DNA of 64,000 bases from Polaribacter gangjinensis (lineage in GTDB: Bacteria; Bacteroidota; Bacteroidia; Flavobacteriales; Flavobacteriaceae), in NCBI RefSeq assembly GCF_038024125.1, contig NZ_CP150662.1:2063501-2127500 (forward strand), written 5' to 3'. The translations under genes were made by a program, and so were the position numbers. A model generated the notes under the pieces. It did no database searches. It was not told the origin of the DNA and saw only the letters and a program-made list of their open reading frames with translations. Numbering within the stretch: the stretch's first letter is position 1; each line of letters opens with the position of its first letter. Shown here one piece after another: positions 27,129-36,605 of this stretch.

Positions 27129-28436
27129 ATGAAAAGTGTAGCATTACACAGTAAACGAACCCTAATTCTTCTAAAGAGTTTTACAATTATCCTGTTTTTT
27201 GCATTTAGTCTTTCTTCTTATTCACAAGAAGTAGATGAAGCACGTCAACAAGAAGGTAAAAAATTGTTCAAATCTTTGTGTGCATCTTGCCACAAATTAG
27301 ACAAAAAGTTGGTTGGGCCTGCTCTTGGAGGTGTTGAGGCAAGAAGAGAGCGTGAGTGGTTAATTAAATGGATTAGAAATAATGCCGAATTAAGAGCTTC
27401 AGGTGATAGAGATGCTATCGCTATTTTCGAAGAATATAATGGTTCCGCAATGTCTGCTTTTCCTCAATTGACAGACCAAAATATTGATGATATTTTATAC
27501 TACACTACTGTTGGTGATCCAAAACCAAAAGTTGATCCTGCTGCTGCTGAAGTTGTTGCAACTGGTGGAGGTGGTTCAACTGCGCCAGGATGGCTAATTT
27601 ACATTTTAGCTGCTGCTATTGTAGTAGCATTTTTAATGATTGCAAGCTTGTTAAAACAAGTTGCCGAGTTGAAAGGAAATAAAACTCCTGAAATTAAATC
27701 AGACTTAAAAAGAGATTTGCAAGAACTTTGGGAAGGAGTTAAACAAAACACTTTCTTAAAAGTTGTTACAACAATATTTTTATTATTAATGGGAGCTTAT
27801 GTAGGTTTTGGAACGCTTTTTAAAGTAGGTGTTGATCAAGGATATTCTCCTTTACAGCCAATTGCCTTCTCGCACAAAATTCATGCTGGAGATAATAAAA
27901 TAGATTGTCAATATTGTCATTCATCAGCAAAGCACAGTAAGCATTCAGGGATTCCGTCCGTAAATGTGTGTATGAACTGTCATAAAAACATTGCTGAGGT
28001 TGCTGAAGGAACTGTTGTAGAATGGGATGGAGTAACGTATGGAAAAGCAGAACTTGACAAAGAAATTGCAAAAATCTACACTGCTGCTGGTTGGGATCCA
28101 GAAGCGCTAGAATATACAGGAGAAACTAAACCAATCAAGTGGATTCGTATTCATAACTTACCTGATTTTGCGTATTTCAATCACTCACAACACGTAACAG
28201 TGGGAGGATTAGAATGCCAAACTTGTCATGGTCCTGTAGAAGAAATGGACGAAATGTATCAATTTTCTCCTTTAACTATGGGATGGTGTATCAATTGTCA
28301 CAGAGAAACAAAAGTTGATTTAAAGGGTACAGAATACTATGACAAAATACACAAAGAATTAGCTAAAAAATACAATGTTGGGCAAGTTACAGTTGCGCAA
28401 TTGGGAGGTTTAGAGTGTGGTAAATGTCATTATTAA
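27129..28436 (+). CDS. actA: Alternative complex III subunit A, hexahaem (monohaem cytochrome c fused to pentahaem ActA)
   Basis: Electron-carrying subunit of alternative complex III, a quinol:cytochrome c oxidoreductase. The 435-residue protein has a signal peptide (about 14-32), an N-terminal cytochrome c domain with CASCH (C51-H55) and a distal Met-containing loop, a membrane helix near 155-177, a second near 217-238, and a C-terminal multihaem part with CQYCH, CMNCH, CQTCH, CINCH and CGKCH. That gives six c-type haem sites in one chain, one more than the pentahaem ActA I recall from Rhodothermus. First gene of actABCDEF, with actB 72 bp downstream. Confidence 0.9.
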   Translation: MKSVALHSKRTLILLKSFTIILFFAFSLSSYSQEVDEARQQEGKKLFKSLCASCHKLDKKLVGPALGGVEARREREWLIKWIRNNAELRASGDRDAIAIFEEYNGSAMSAFPQLTDQNIDDILYYTTVGDPKPKVDPAAAEVVATGGGGSTAPGWLIYILAAAIVVAFLMIASLLKQVAELKGNKTPEIKSDLKRDLQELWEGVKQNTFLKVVTTIFLLLMGAYVGFGTLFKVGVDQGYSPLQPIAFSHKIHAGDNKIDCQYCHSSAKHSKHSGIPSVNVCMNCHKNIAEVAEGTVVEWDGVTYGKAELDKEIAKIYTAAGWDPEALEYTGETKPIKWIRIHNLPDFAYFNHSQHVTVGGLECQTCHGPVEEMDEMYQFSPLTMGWCINCHRETKVDLKGTEYYDKIHKELAKKYNVGQVTVAQLGGLECGKCHY

Positions 28437-28508
28437 TAAAGCAAAAATAGCCTTTAGTCAAAATAATTTAATTATCGACTAAAACTAAGAACTAATAACT
28501 AAAAATAA

Positions 28509-31500
28509 ATGGCTTCAGACAAAAAATACTGGAAAAGTGTTGAAGAACTTACAAATAGTTCTTTTGTTGAGACGTTAAGTAAAAATGAATTCGTTCAGGA
28601 AATTCCTACGGATACATTTTTAGGAGATAAAGAAACATTGGCAAATTCATCAACTTCAAGAAGAGATTTCTTGAAATATGTTGGTTTTACTACTGCAGCT
28701 GCAACATTGGCTGCTTGTGAAGGGCCTGTAAAAAAATCAATTCCTTATGTTGTAAAACCAAATGATATCATAGCTGGTGTTGCAGATTGGTATGCAACTT
28801 CTATGGCTGATGGATATGATTTTGCTAATATTTTGGTAAAAACTCGCGAAGGTCGTCCAATCCAAATCATGCCAAATAAAGATGCAAACGGAACAACAAG
28901 TGCTAGAGTTCAAGCAGCTGTTTTGTCTTTATATGACGAAAAACTTCGTTTAAAAAATCCTACAAAAGCAGGAGAAAAAATTTCTTGGGCAGATGCTGAT
29001 AAAGAAATAGGTGCTGTTTTAAATAAATTAAAAGACGCAAATACGCCTGTTGTTTTATTAACAGGAACTTTGGCAAGTCCTTCAACTGAAAGAATTATTC
29101 AAGAGTTTATAGTTGCTTATCCAAATGTTACACATGTTATTTATGATGCAGTTTCTGAATCTGCAGCTGCTGATGCCATGTTAGCAATGTATGGAAAGCG
29201 TGCATTACCAAAATATCATTTAGACAAAGCAGCAACAATTGTTTCATTTGGTGCTGACTTTTTAGGTGATTTCCATGGAGGTTTTGAAAAACAATATGTT
29301 GCAGGTAGAAAACCTGAAACAGGCTCAATGTCTTATCACGTGCAGTTTGAAAGCAACATGTCTTTGACAGGTGCAAATGCTGATAAAAGAATTGTTACAA
29401 AACCATCAGACCAATTATTTGCATTGATAAATTTATTCAATGCTATAACAGGTTCTAATGTTCCATCGAAAGCAACTCCAGTTGATGCACAAGTGAAACA
29501 AATGGCATCTGAATTGAAAAAAGCAGGTTCTAAAGGTGTTGTAATGACAGGCATCAATGATAAAAACGCACAATTAGTTGCGTTGGCAATCAATAAAGCT
29601 TTGAATAGCGAAATTGTTGATGTAAACAATACATTAAACATTCGTCAAGGAAATGAAGCTGATGTAAATCAGTTGATAAAAGACATGAATGCTGGAAAAA
29701 TAGGAGGCTTACTTTCTTATAATGTAAATCCAATGTATTCATTACCAAATGCTACAGAGTTTGCAAACGGATTGAAAAAAGTTTCGTTAACAGTTGCATT
29801 ATCAACTGAAAATAATGAAACAGTAAATGCATCAAATTATGTGTTGCCAACTTCACATTTCTTAGAATCTTGGGGAGATACTCAGTTTGATGAAGTGACG
29901 TACGGTTTAATGCAACCAACAATTCAGCCATTATTTAGCACACGTCAATTACAAGATACGTTGTTAGGTTGGTCTGGAAATACTACAAAATATTATGACT
30001 ATTTAAAAGCATTTGCTTCAACAACTATTTTAAATGGTAGTTCTTGGAATACTGCTTTACACAATGGTTTCTTTACAAGAGAAATTACAACTGCTACAAT
30101 TGCCTCTGAAATTTCGGTTACAGCAGCAGCAATGCAGTTATCAAATACAGCAAAAAAAGCATCAGGGTTTGAGTTGCAATTGTACACAAAAACTGGTTTA
30201 GGTGATGGAAAACAAGCAAACAATCCTTGGTTGCAAGAGTTCCCTGATCCAATTACAAGAGTTTCTTGGGATAATTACTTAACCATGTCAATTGCAGATG
30301 CTAAACAGTTAGGTTTTACAAATCCTGTAAAAGACAATGGCGCAATCGATGGTGATTATGCAAAAGTTTCTGTGAATGGAAAAGAAGTAATTGTACCAGT
30401 CATGATTCAACCAGGACAAGCAAAAGGTTCTGTTGGTTTGTCATTAGGATTTGGACGTACTTTTGGTTTGAAAGAAGAAATGCAAGTGGGTGTAAATGCA
30501 TATCCTTTGTATGTAAATGCTAACAACATTCAATTTGGGGTTACCATCGAAAAAGTATCAGGAACACACCAATTTGCTTGTACTCAAGTACAAAAAACAA
30601 TTGCTGGCCGTCATGACATTTTAAAAGTAGCTTCTTTAAAAGAGTATAAAACAGTTGATCCAAAAGATCATCACCATGGATGGAATAAACCATCATATGT
30701 ATCATATGACCACAAAGAAGTAGAAGCAAATACTATTGATTTATGGGATGAGCACAACAGAGAATTGGGTCATCATTTTAATTTATCAATTGATTTAACT
30801 TCTTGTACAGGTTGTGGAGCATGTGTGGTTGCATGTCATGCAGAAAACAACGTTCCAGTAGTTGGAAAAAGAGAAGTAAGAGTTGGTAGAGATATGCACT
30901 GGTTGCGTATTGATAGATACTATTCATCTGAAGTTGAAAGCAGAGAAGATGCAAAAGAACTTGGATTAAGTAGAGCTAAAATGTACGAAGGATTAGAAAC
31001 TGAGGCTGAAAATCCTGAAGTTACTTTCCAGCCAATGATGTGTCAACATTGTAATCATGCTCCTTGTGAAACTGTTTGTCCTGTTGCTGCAACAACTCAC
31101 GGACGTCAAGGACAAAACCAAATGACTTACAACAGATGTGTTGGAACAAGATATTGTGCAAACAACTGTCCTTATAGAGTTCGTCGTTTCAACTGGTTCA
31201 ATTATGCAAATAATAACGAGTTTGATTTCAACATGAACAATGAATATGGAAAAATGGTATTGAATCCAGATGTGGTTGTACGTTCAAGAGGGGTTATGGA
31301 AAAATGCTCAATGTGTATCCAAATGACTCAAGCTACTATTTTAAAAGCTAAAAAAGAAGGACGTGCAGTAAACACAGATGAGTTTGAAACTGCTTGTTCA
31401 TCAGCTTGTACAACAGGGGCTTTGGTTTTTGGAGATGTGAACAACAAACAAGATAAAGTAACTGCTTTAGCAAAAGATAAAAGAGCATACAACGTGTTAG

Positions 31501-31565
31501 ATTACTTGCAAACGAAACCAAACGTAATCTATCAAGTGAAAATTAAAAATACAAACGAAGCGTAA
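28509..31565 (+). CDS. actB: Alternative complex III iron-sulfur subunit (ActB; molybdopterin-type plus ferredoxin domains)
   Basis: Large peripheral subunit. The 1018-residue protein carries a Tat-type motif, SRRDFLKYVG, near residue 50 followed by a lipobox-like LAAC, so it is probably exported folded and lipid-anchored. Residues about 80-700 resemble a molybdopterin oxidoreductase fold, which in ACIII binds no cofactor. The C-terminal ferredoxin part has four cysteine clusters: CTGCGACVVAC; CQHCNHAPCETVC; CVGTRYCANNC; CSMC with a later CSSAC. Encoded between actA and actC. Confidence 0.92.
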   Translation: MASDKKYWKSVEELTNSSFVETLSKNEFVQEIPTDTFLGDKETLANSSTSRRDFLKYVGFTTAAATLAACEGPVKKSIPYVVKPNDIIAGVADWYATSMADGYDFANILVKTREGRPIQIMPNKDANGTTSARVQAAVLSLYDEKLRLKNPTKAGEKISWADADKEIGAVLNKLKDANTPVVLLTGTLASPSTERIIQEFIVAYPNVTHVIYDAVSESAAADAMLAMYGKRALPKYHLDKAATIVSFGADFLGDFHGGFEKQYVAGRKPETGSMSYHVQFESNMSLTGANADKRIVTKPSDQLFALINLFNAITGSNVPSKATPVDAQVKQMASELKKAGSKGVVMTGINDKNAQLVALAINKALNSEIVDVNNTLNIRQGNEADVNQLIKDMNAGKIGGLLSYNVNPMYSLPNATEFANGLKKVSLTVALSTENNETVNASNYVLPTSHFLESWGDTQFDEVTYGLMQPTIQPLFSTRQLQDTLLGWSGNTTKYYDYLKAFASTTILNGSSWNTALHNGFFTREITTATIASEISVTAAAMQLSNTAKKASGFELQLYTKTGLGDGKQANNPWLQEFPDPITRVSWDNYLTMSIADAKQLGFTNPVKDNGAIDGDYAKVSVNGKEVIVPVMIQPGQAKGSVGLSLGFGRTFGLKEEMQVGVNAYPLYVNANNIQFGVTIEKVSGTHQFACTQVQKTIAGRHDILKVASLKEYKTVDPKDHHHGWNKPSYVSYDHKEVEANTIDLWDEHNRELGHHFNLSIDLTSCTGCGACVVACHAENNVPVVGKREVRVGRDMHWLRIDRYYSSEVESREDAKELGLSRAKMYEGLETEAENPEVTFQPMMCQHCNHAPCETVCPVAATTHGRQGQNQMTYNRCVGTRYCANNCPYRVRRFNWFNYANNNEFDFNMNNEYGKMVLNPDVVVRSRGVMEKCSMCIQMTQATILKAKKEGRAVNTDEFETACSSACTTGALVFGDVNNKQDKVTALAKDKRAYNVLDYLQTKPNVIYQVKIKNTNEA

Positions 31566-31584
31566 TTAAATTTAGGATATACAT

Positions 31585-33048
31585 ATGTCTCATTACGAAG
31601 CACCCATCAGGGAACCGTTAATACTAGGTGATAAATCTTATCACGATATTACCGAAGACATTGCTAAACCTATTGAAGGTAAAGCAAATAAGAATTGGTA
31701 CATGGCATTTTACATTTCTTTAGCAGCAATGCTTTGGGGATTTGGATGTATCTTTTACACAGTTGGAACAGGTATTGGAGTTTGGGGTCTAAGCAAAAAC
31801 ATTGGTTGGGCTTGGGATATCACCAATTTTGTTTGGTGGGTAGGTATAGGTCACGCAGGGACTTTGATTTCTGCTGTACTTTTATTATTCCGTCAAAAAT
31901 GGAGAATGGCCATCAACCGTTCTGCAGAAGCCATGACAATTTTTGCCGTTTTTCAAGCAGGATTGTTTCCAATCATTCACATGGGTCGTCCTTGGAATGC
32001 ATTTTGGGTATTGCCAATTCCAAACCAATTTGGATCATTGTGGGTAAACTTTAACTCACCATTATTGTGGGACGTATTTGCAATTTCTACTTATTTATCT
32101 GTATCCTTAGTTTTCTGGTGGACAGGTTTATTACCAGATTTTGCAATGATTCGTGATAGAGCTGTAAAACCTTTCCAAAAGAAAATCTATTCATTATTGA
32201 GTTTTGGTTGGTCAGGAAGAGCAAAAGATTGGCAACGTTTTGAAGAAGTGTCTTTGGTTTTAGCAGGTTTGGCAACACCATTAGTACTTTCTGTACATAC
32301 AATCGTATCTATGGACTTTGCTACGTCTATCAACCCAGGTTGGCACTCAACTATTTTCCCTCCTTATTTCGTTGCTGGAGCAATTTTCTCAGGGTTTGCA
32401 ATGGTACAAACATTATTGGGAATCATGCGTAAAGTAACCAATATGGAAGAGTATATTACAAGACTTCACGTGGAATACATGAATATTGTAATCATCCTTA
32501 CAGGTGGAATTGTTGCTGTAGCTTATGCAACAGAGTTTTTCATTGCTTGGTACACAGGCTCACCTTATGAATACTACACATACTTATCAGTAGGTGCTGC
32601 AACAGGTCCTTATGCTTGGGCATTTTATTCATTGTTGATTTTTAACATTGCAATTCCTCAGTTATTATGGTTCAAAAAGATTAGAAGAAGTTTCATAGCA
32701 TCATTCATTATCTCAATTGCAATCAATATTGGGATGTGGTTTGAGCGTTTTGACATCATCGCAATTGTATTAAGTAAAGGTCATTTACCATCAACTTGGT
32801 GGCGTTTTGAGCCAACGTTTGTAGATGTTGGTATCTTTATTGGTACTATTGGATTCTTCTTTGTATTGTTCTTATTATATGCAAGAACTTTCCCAGTAAT
32901 CGCTCAAGCAGAAGTAAAAACAATTTTGAAATCATCAGGAGAGTTTTACAAAAAAAGAAGTGAGCAAGGAATTCCTACAAAACCAGCAATTGTTGTGTTA
33001 GGAAGTGAGAAAAAAAGTGATAAATCAGATAAAAAAGATACAGAATAA
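31585..33048 (+). CDS. actC: Alternative complex III NrfD-like quinol-binding subunit (ActC)
   Basis: Integral membrane subunit of the NrfD/PsrC family expected to oxidise menaquinol. The 487-residue protein has about ten hydrophobic helices (for example MAFYISLAAMLWGFGCIF near 40, VNFNSPLLWDVFAISTYLS, and IAIPQLLWFKK). The family NFNSPLLWD and FPPYFVAGAIFSG motifs are visible. Its stop codon overlaps the actD start (TAATG at 33046-33050), indicating translational coupling. Confidence 0.93.
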   Translation: MSHYEAPIREPLILGDKSYHDITEDIAKPIEGKANKNWYMAFYISLAAMLWGFGCIFYTVGTGIGVWGLSKNIGWAWDITNFVWWVGIGHAGTLISAVLLLFRQKWRMAINRSAEAMTIFAVFQAGLFPIIHMGRPWNAFWVLPIPNQFGSLWVNFNSPLLWDVFAISTYLSVSLVFWWTGLLPDFAMIRDRAVKPFQKKIYSLLSFGWSGRAKDWQRFEEVSLVLAGLATPLVLSVHTIVSMDFATSINPGWHSTIFPPYFVAGAIFSGFAMVQTLLGIMRKVTNMEEYITRLHVEYMNIVIILTGGIVAVAYATEFFIAWYTGSPYEYYTYLSVGAATGPYAWAFYSLLIFNIAIPQLLWFKKIRRSFIASFIISIAINIGMWFERFDIIAIVLSKGHLPSTWWRFEPTFVDVGIFIGTIGFFFVLFLLYARTFPVIAQAEVKTILKSSGEFYKKRSEQGIPTKPAIVVLGSEKKSDKSDKKDTE

Positions 33049-33575
33049 TGGGTTCATCAAAAGTTATTCACGCATTTTATAATGATGACGAAGTTTTGCT
33101 TGATGCAGTGAAAACTGTAAAAGCAGCTCATCATCATATTGAAGAAGTATTTTGTCCTTTTCCAGTGCATGGTTTAGATAAAGCTATGGGATTAGCTCCA
33201 ACAAGAATCGCAATTGCTGCTTTCATGTATGGAATTACAGGTTTATCTGTAGCTATTTGGATGACAAATTATATGATGATTCAAGATTGGCCACAAGATA
33301 TTGGTGGAAAACCAAGTTTTTCATGGTTTGAAAATATGCCAGCTTTTGTGCCTATCATATTCGAGTTAACAGTGTTCTTTGCAGCGCATTTAATGGTAAT
33401 TACGTTTTATATGAGAAGTAAAATTTGGCCATTTAGAAAAGCAGAAAATCCTGATCCAAGAACAACAGACGATCATTTTTTGATGGAAATTCCTGTTCAT
33501 AATAATGAAGAAGAATTAACAGCTTTGTTGGCAAAAACAGGCGCTGTAGAAATTAATGTAGTAGAAAAGCACTAA
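33048..33575 (+). CDS. actD: Alternative complex III subunit D (DUF3341 family)
   Basis: The 175-residue membrane protein has two hydrophobic helices (about 60-82, IAIAAFMYGITGLSVAIWM; about 100-122, FVPIIFELTVFFAAHLMVI) and a soluble N-terminal region. DUF3341 proteins are the ActD subunit of ACIII. Starts within the actC stop codon and ends 10 bp before actE. Confidence 0.9.
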   Translation: MGSSKVIHAFYNDDEVLLDAVKTVKAAHHHIEEVFCPFPVHGLDKAMGLAPTRIAIAAFMYGITGLSVAIWMTNYMMIQDWPQDIGGKPSFSWFENMPAFVPIIFELTVFFAAHLMVITFYMRSKIWPFRKAENPDPRTTDDHFLMEIPVHNNEEELTALLAKTGAVEINVVEKH

Positions 33576-33585
33576 TTAATAGGTA

Positions 33586-34134
33586 ATGAAAAATTTAAAA
33601 ATACTTATCGCTTTAGTTGTTTTTGTAAGTTTTATTTCTTGCAATAACAAAAGAACGCCTCAGGTTCAATACATGCCAGACATGTATGAGTCTATTCCTT
33701 ATGACACTGATGCTGAAAAAGGATTGAATAACAAACCAGTGAATAGACCACCAGTTGCTGGAACTATTCCAAGAGGAGGTTTTCCAGCATACGATATTCC
33801 TGATACTCCAGAAGGTTATGAGAGAGCAAGAGTAGAAGTAACAAATCCTATTGAAGCTTCTGAGAAAAACTTAGAAAAAGGAAAACAGTTGTATACAATT
33901 TATTGTACTTCTTGTCATGGTGAAAAAGGAGATGGAAATGGTGCTTTAGTACAAAATGGTAAGTTCGAAGGAATTCCAAATTATAAAGACAGAGATATCA
34001 ATGCAGGAACTATTTATCATGTAATTATGCATGGTAAAAATTTAATGGGTTCTCATTCATCTCAATTAACTTATACAGAACGTTGGCAGATTATCCATTA
34101 TGTGGAACAGTTGCGTGCTGATTTATTAAAATAA
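33586..34134 (+). CDS. actE: Alternative complex III monohaem cytochrome c lipoprotein (ActE)
   Basis: The 182-residue protein has a lipoprotein signal peptide with lipobox FISC (C19) and a single haem motif CTSCH (C107, H111) followed by GEKGDGNG. It should be anchored in the membrane facing the periplasm and receive electrons from ActA/ActB or pass them to the oxidase. Lies between actD and actF. Confidence 0.92.
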   Translation: MKNLKILIALVVFVSFISCNNKRTPQVQYMPDMYESIPYDTDAEKGLNNKPVNRPPVAGTIPRGGFPAYDIPDTPEGYERARVEVTNPIEASEKNLEKGKQLYTIYCTSCHGEKGDGNGALVQNGKFEGIPNYKDRDINAGTIYHVIMHGKNLMGSHSSQLTYTERWQIIHYVEQLRADLLK

Positions 34135-34160
34135 TTACAAAAAGATAGAATACGAAAGAT

Positions 34161-35534
34161 ATGTATCAATTCTCAGGTAAATTAAAAATACTCTCTTTAG
34201 CACTTATCATAGTAGGTGCTTTAGGAATTGGATTCAGTTTTATGTCTGCTCCAAGTACAATAGAGGAATCTAAAGAAATGATTGCAGCTCAATCTTCTCA
34301 TGGAAATACTCATGGAACTGATCATGCAACCACCACAAATAGTCATGACGAACATCATGATGCTGCACATGATGAACATGTGTTTCATCAATTGCAAAAC
34401 AAACCTTGGTCTGCTTTATATGTTTCGTTGATTTTCTTTTTAGGAATTTCTTTGTTAGTATTGGCATTTTATGCAGCTCAAAGAGTAGCACAATCTGGCT
34501 GGTCAATAGTTTTGTTTAGAGTGATGGAAGCCATTACTGCAAATTTAGTGCCTACATCAATCATTATGTTGTTGGTTATTTTATCAGCATCACTTTTCCA
34601 TTACAATCATTTATTTTCTTGGATGGCAGAAGGAACTTTTGATCCATCAAGCGAAAAATATGATGCCATTGTTGATGGAAAATCTTGGTGGATGAACACT
34701 ACAGGTTGGACAATTAGAGGGATTATTTATTTAGTGCTTTGGAATGCATATCGATTTTTTATCAGAAAAAATTCTATTGCTGAAGATACTGCCAATGATG
34801 GTAATAAAACCTACAAGAAAAACTATCATGCATCAGTGATATTTTTAGTAATATTCATGTTAACAGAATCAATGATGTCTTGGGATTGGATTATGGGATT
34901 AGACCCACACTGGTTTTCAACGTTATTTGGTTGGTATGTATTGGCAAGTTTACTTGTAAGTGCATTAACTGTGATTGCTTTTGTAACAATTTATTTACGA
35001 TCTAAAGGAGTTTTACCAAGTGTAAATGACAGTCACATTCATGATTTAGCGAAATTCATGTTTGGTTTTTCAGTATTCTGGACATATTTGTGGTTTTCTC
35101 AGTTTTTGTTAATTTGGTATGCTGATATTCCTGAAGAAACTACCTATTTCGTAGCAAGATTTAATGAATACAAATTGCCTTTCTTATCAATGGTAGTTAT
35201 GAATTTTGTTTTCCCAATTTTACTATTAATCAACAGTGATTTCAAGAGCATTCCTTGGTTTGTAGTTTTGGGTGGAATTGTTATTTTAACAGGTCATTAT
35301 GTTGATTTTTACGTGATGATTATGCCTGCAACTGTAGGTGACCAATGGTCATTTGGAATCCCAGAAATCAGTGCATTGTTATTCTTTTTAGGAATTTTTA
35401 TTTACACTGTATTTAGTGCTTTTGCAAAAGCAAATCCTATACCTAAAGGAAATCCATTCTTGCACGAAAGTGAGCATTTCCATTATTATAACATTGAACA
35501 CAGAGGTGAAAGTGCAGACAATCATCATCATTAA
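34161..35534 (+). CDS. actF: Alternative complex III membrane subunit F
   Basis: The 457-residue membrane protein has about ten hydrophobic helices and is related to ActC. Between helices 1 and 2 (about residues 47-75) it has a His-rich loop with repeated HH and DEH groups; another His cluster ends the protein (DNHHH). Those histidines are a noticeable composition feature in a possible metal-binding periplasmic loop. Completes the actABCDEF set and is followed 32 bp later by coxB. Confidence 0.9.
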   Translation: MYQFSGKLKILSLALIIVGALGIGFSFMSAPSTIEESKEMIAAQSSHGNTHGTDHATTTNSHDEHHDAAHDEHVFHQLQNKPWSALYVSLIFFLGISLLVLAFYAAQRVAQSGWSIVLFRVMEAITANLVPTSIIMLLVILSASLFHYNHLFSWMAEGTFDPSSEKYDAIVDGKSWWMNTTGWTIRGIIYLVLWNAYRFFIRKNSIAEDTANDGNKTYKKNYHASVIFLVIFMLTESMMSWDWIMGLDPHWFSTLFGWYVLASLLVSALTVIAFVTIYLRSKGVLPSVNDSHIHDLAKFMFGFSVFWTYLWFSQFLLIWYADIPEETTYFVARFNEYKLPFLSMVVMNFVFPILLLINSDFKSIPWFVVLGGIVILTGHYVDFYVMIMPATVGDQWSFGIPEISALLFFLGIFIYTVFSAFAKANPIPKGNPFLHESEHFHYYNIEHRGESADNHHH

Positions 35535-35566
35535 TAAAGTTTTAATACAATAAAGAAAAGATATTT

Positions 35567-36577
35567 ATGCTAGCTCTATTTTATATTTTTATAGGTGTTG
35601 CAATTGGAGTAAGTTTTTGGCAGATTACAAGAATTTTAAATTTAAGAGAATCTGTTGCAAATGATAATGACAATTCAAAACAAGGTAAATATGCATTATT
35701 ATTTATGGCTTTTTTATACGCAATGATGATTTATTGCTTGATAGCTATGAATGTTATAATGCTTCCTGAATCAGCATCTATTGAAGGTGAACACGATGAT
35801 AATTTATTCAATATTACTTTTTGGTTGATTGGAATCGTTCAATTTGCAATGCAATTTTTGATTTTCTACTTTACTTTTAAATATAGAGGAAACAAAAATA
35901 ACAAAGCAAAATTTTATGCTGATAGTCACAAATTGGAAGCGATTTGGACAATTACTCCTGCAGTTGTTTTGGTTGTATTAATTGGTTATGGATTGTGGCA
36001 ATGGAACAATGTAATGGATTTGTCTGATGAAAAAGACGCGATCGTAATTGAAGTTTATTCTCAACAATTTAGATGGGATGCACGTTATGCAGGTGAAGAC
36101 AACACTTTGGGTTATGGTAATGTAAACTTTATCAAAGGTGTTAATACAATGGGTGTTGACATGTCTGATAAAAATTCACTAGATGATAAACAAGTAACAG
36201 AATTATATTTGCCTAAAGGACGTAAAATTCACTTCAAATTCCGTTCTCAAGATGTTTTACATTCTGCTTACATGCCTCACTTTAGAGCACAAATGAATTG
36301 CGTTCCTGGAATGGTAACAGAATTTGGTTTTACACCAAAATATACAACTGAAGAGATGAGACAACAATCAGAAGTGGTTGATAAAACTCGTGAAATCAAT
36401 AAAATTAGAAAAGCAAAAGGTGAAGACCCTTATGAATTTGATTACTTATTATTATGTAATAAAATTTGTGGTGCTTCTCACTATAATATGCAAATGAAAA
36501 TTACCGTTGTTGAGCAAGAAGAATATGATAAATGGATTGCCGAACAACCAACATTATCAACAGTTATAAATCAATAA
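35567..36577 (+). CDS. coxB: Cytochrome c oxidase subunit II
   Basis: CuA-bearing subunit of a haem-copper oxidase. The 336-residue protein has three hydrophobic segments: one at the N-terminus, one near 40-62, and one near 80-105 before the conserved KYRG, plus another before the cupredoxin domain. The CuA site is clear: the upstream His in HSAYMPHFR and the C-x3-C-x3-H-x2-M pattern in CNKICGASHYNM near residue 300. No fused cytochrome c domain is present, so electrons likely arrive from ACIII cytochromes. Confidence 0.95.
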   Translation: MLALFYIFIGVAIGVSFWQITRILNLRESVANDNDNSKQGKYALLFMAFLYAMMIYCLIAMNVIMLPESASIEGEHDDNLFNITFWLIGIVQFAMQFLIFYFTFKYRGNKNNKAKFYADSHKLEAIWTITPAVVLVVLIGYGLWQWNNVMDLSDEKDAIVIEVYSQQFRWDARYAGEDNTLGYGNVNFIKGVNTMGVDMSDKNSLDDKQVTELYLPKGRKIHFKFRSQDVLHSAYMPHFRAQMNCVPGMVTEFGFTPKYTTEEMRQQSEVVDKTREINKIRKAKGEDPYEFDYLLLCNKICGASHYNMQMKITVVEQEEYDKWIAEQPTLSTVINQ

Positions 36578-36605
36578 TTTTAAGACACTACAAATAAATA
36601 AGATC

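Noticed and set aside
28453-28483. TTTAGTC/GACTAAA inverted repeat between actA and actB
   Set aside because: Only 7 bp with a 17-nt loop and no T run; not convincing as a terminator within a clear operon.
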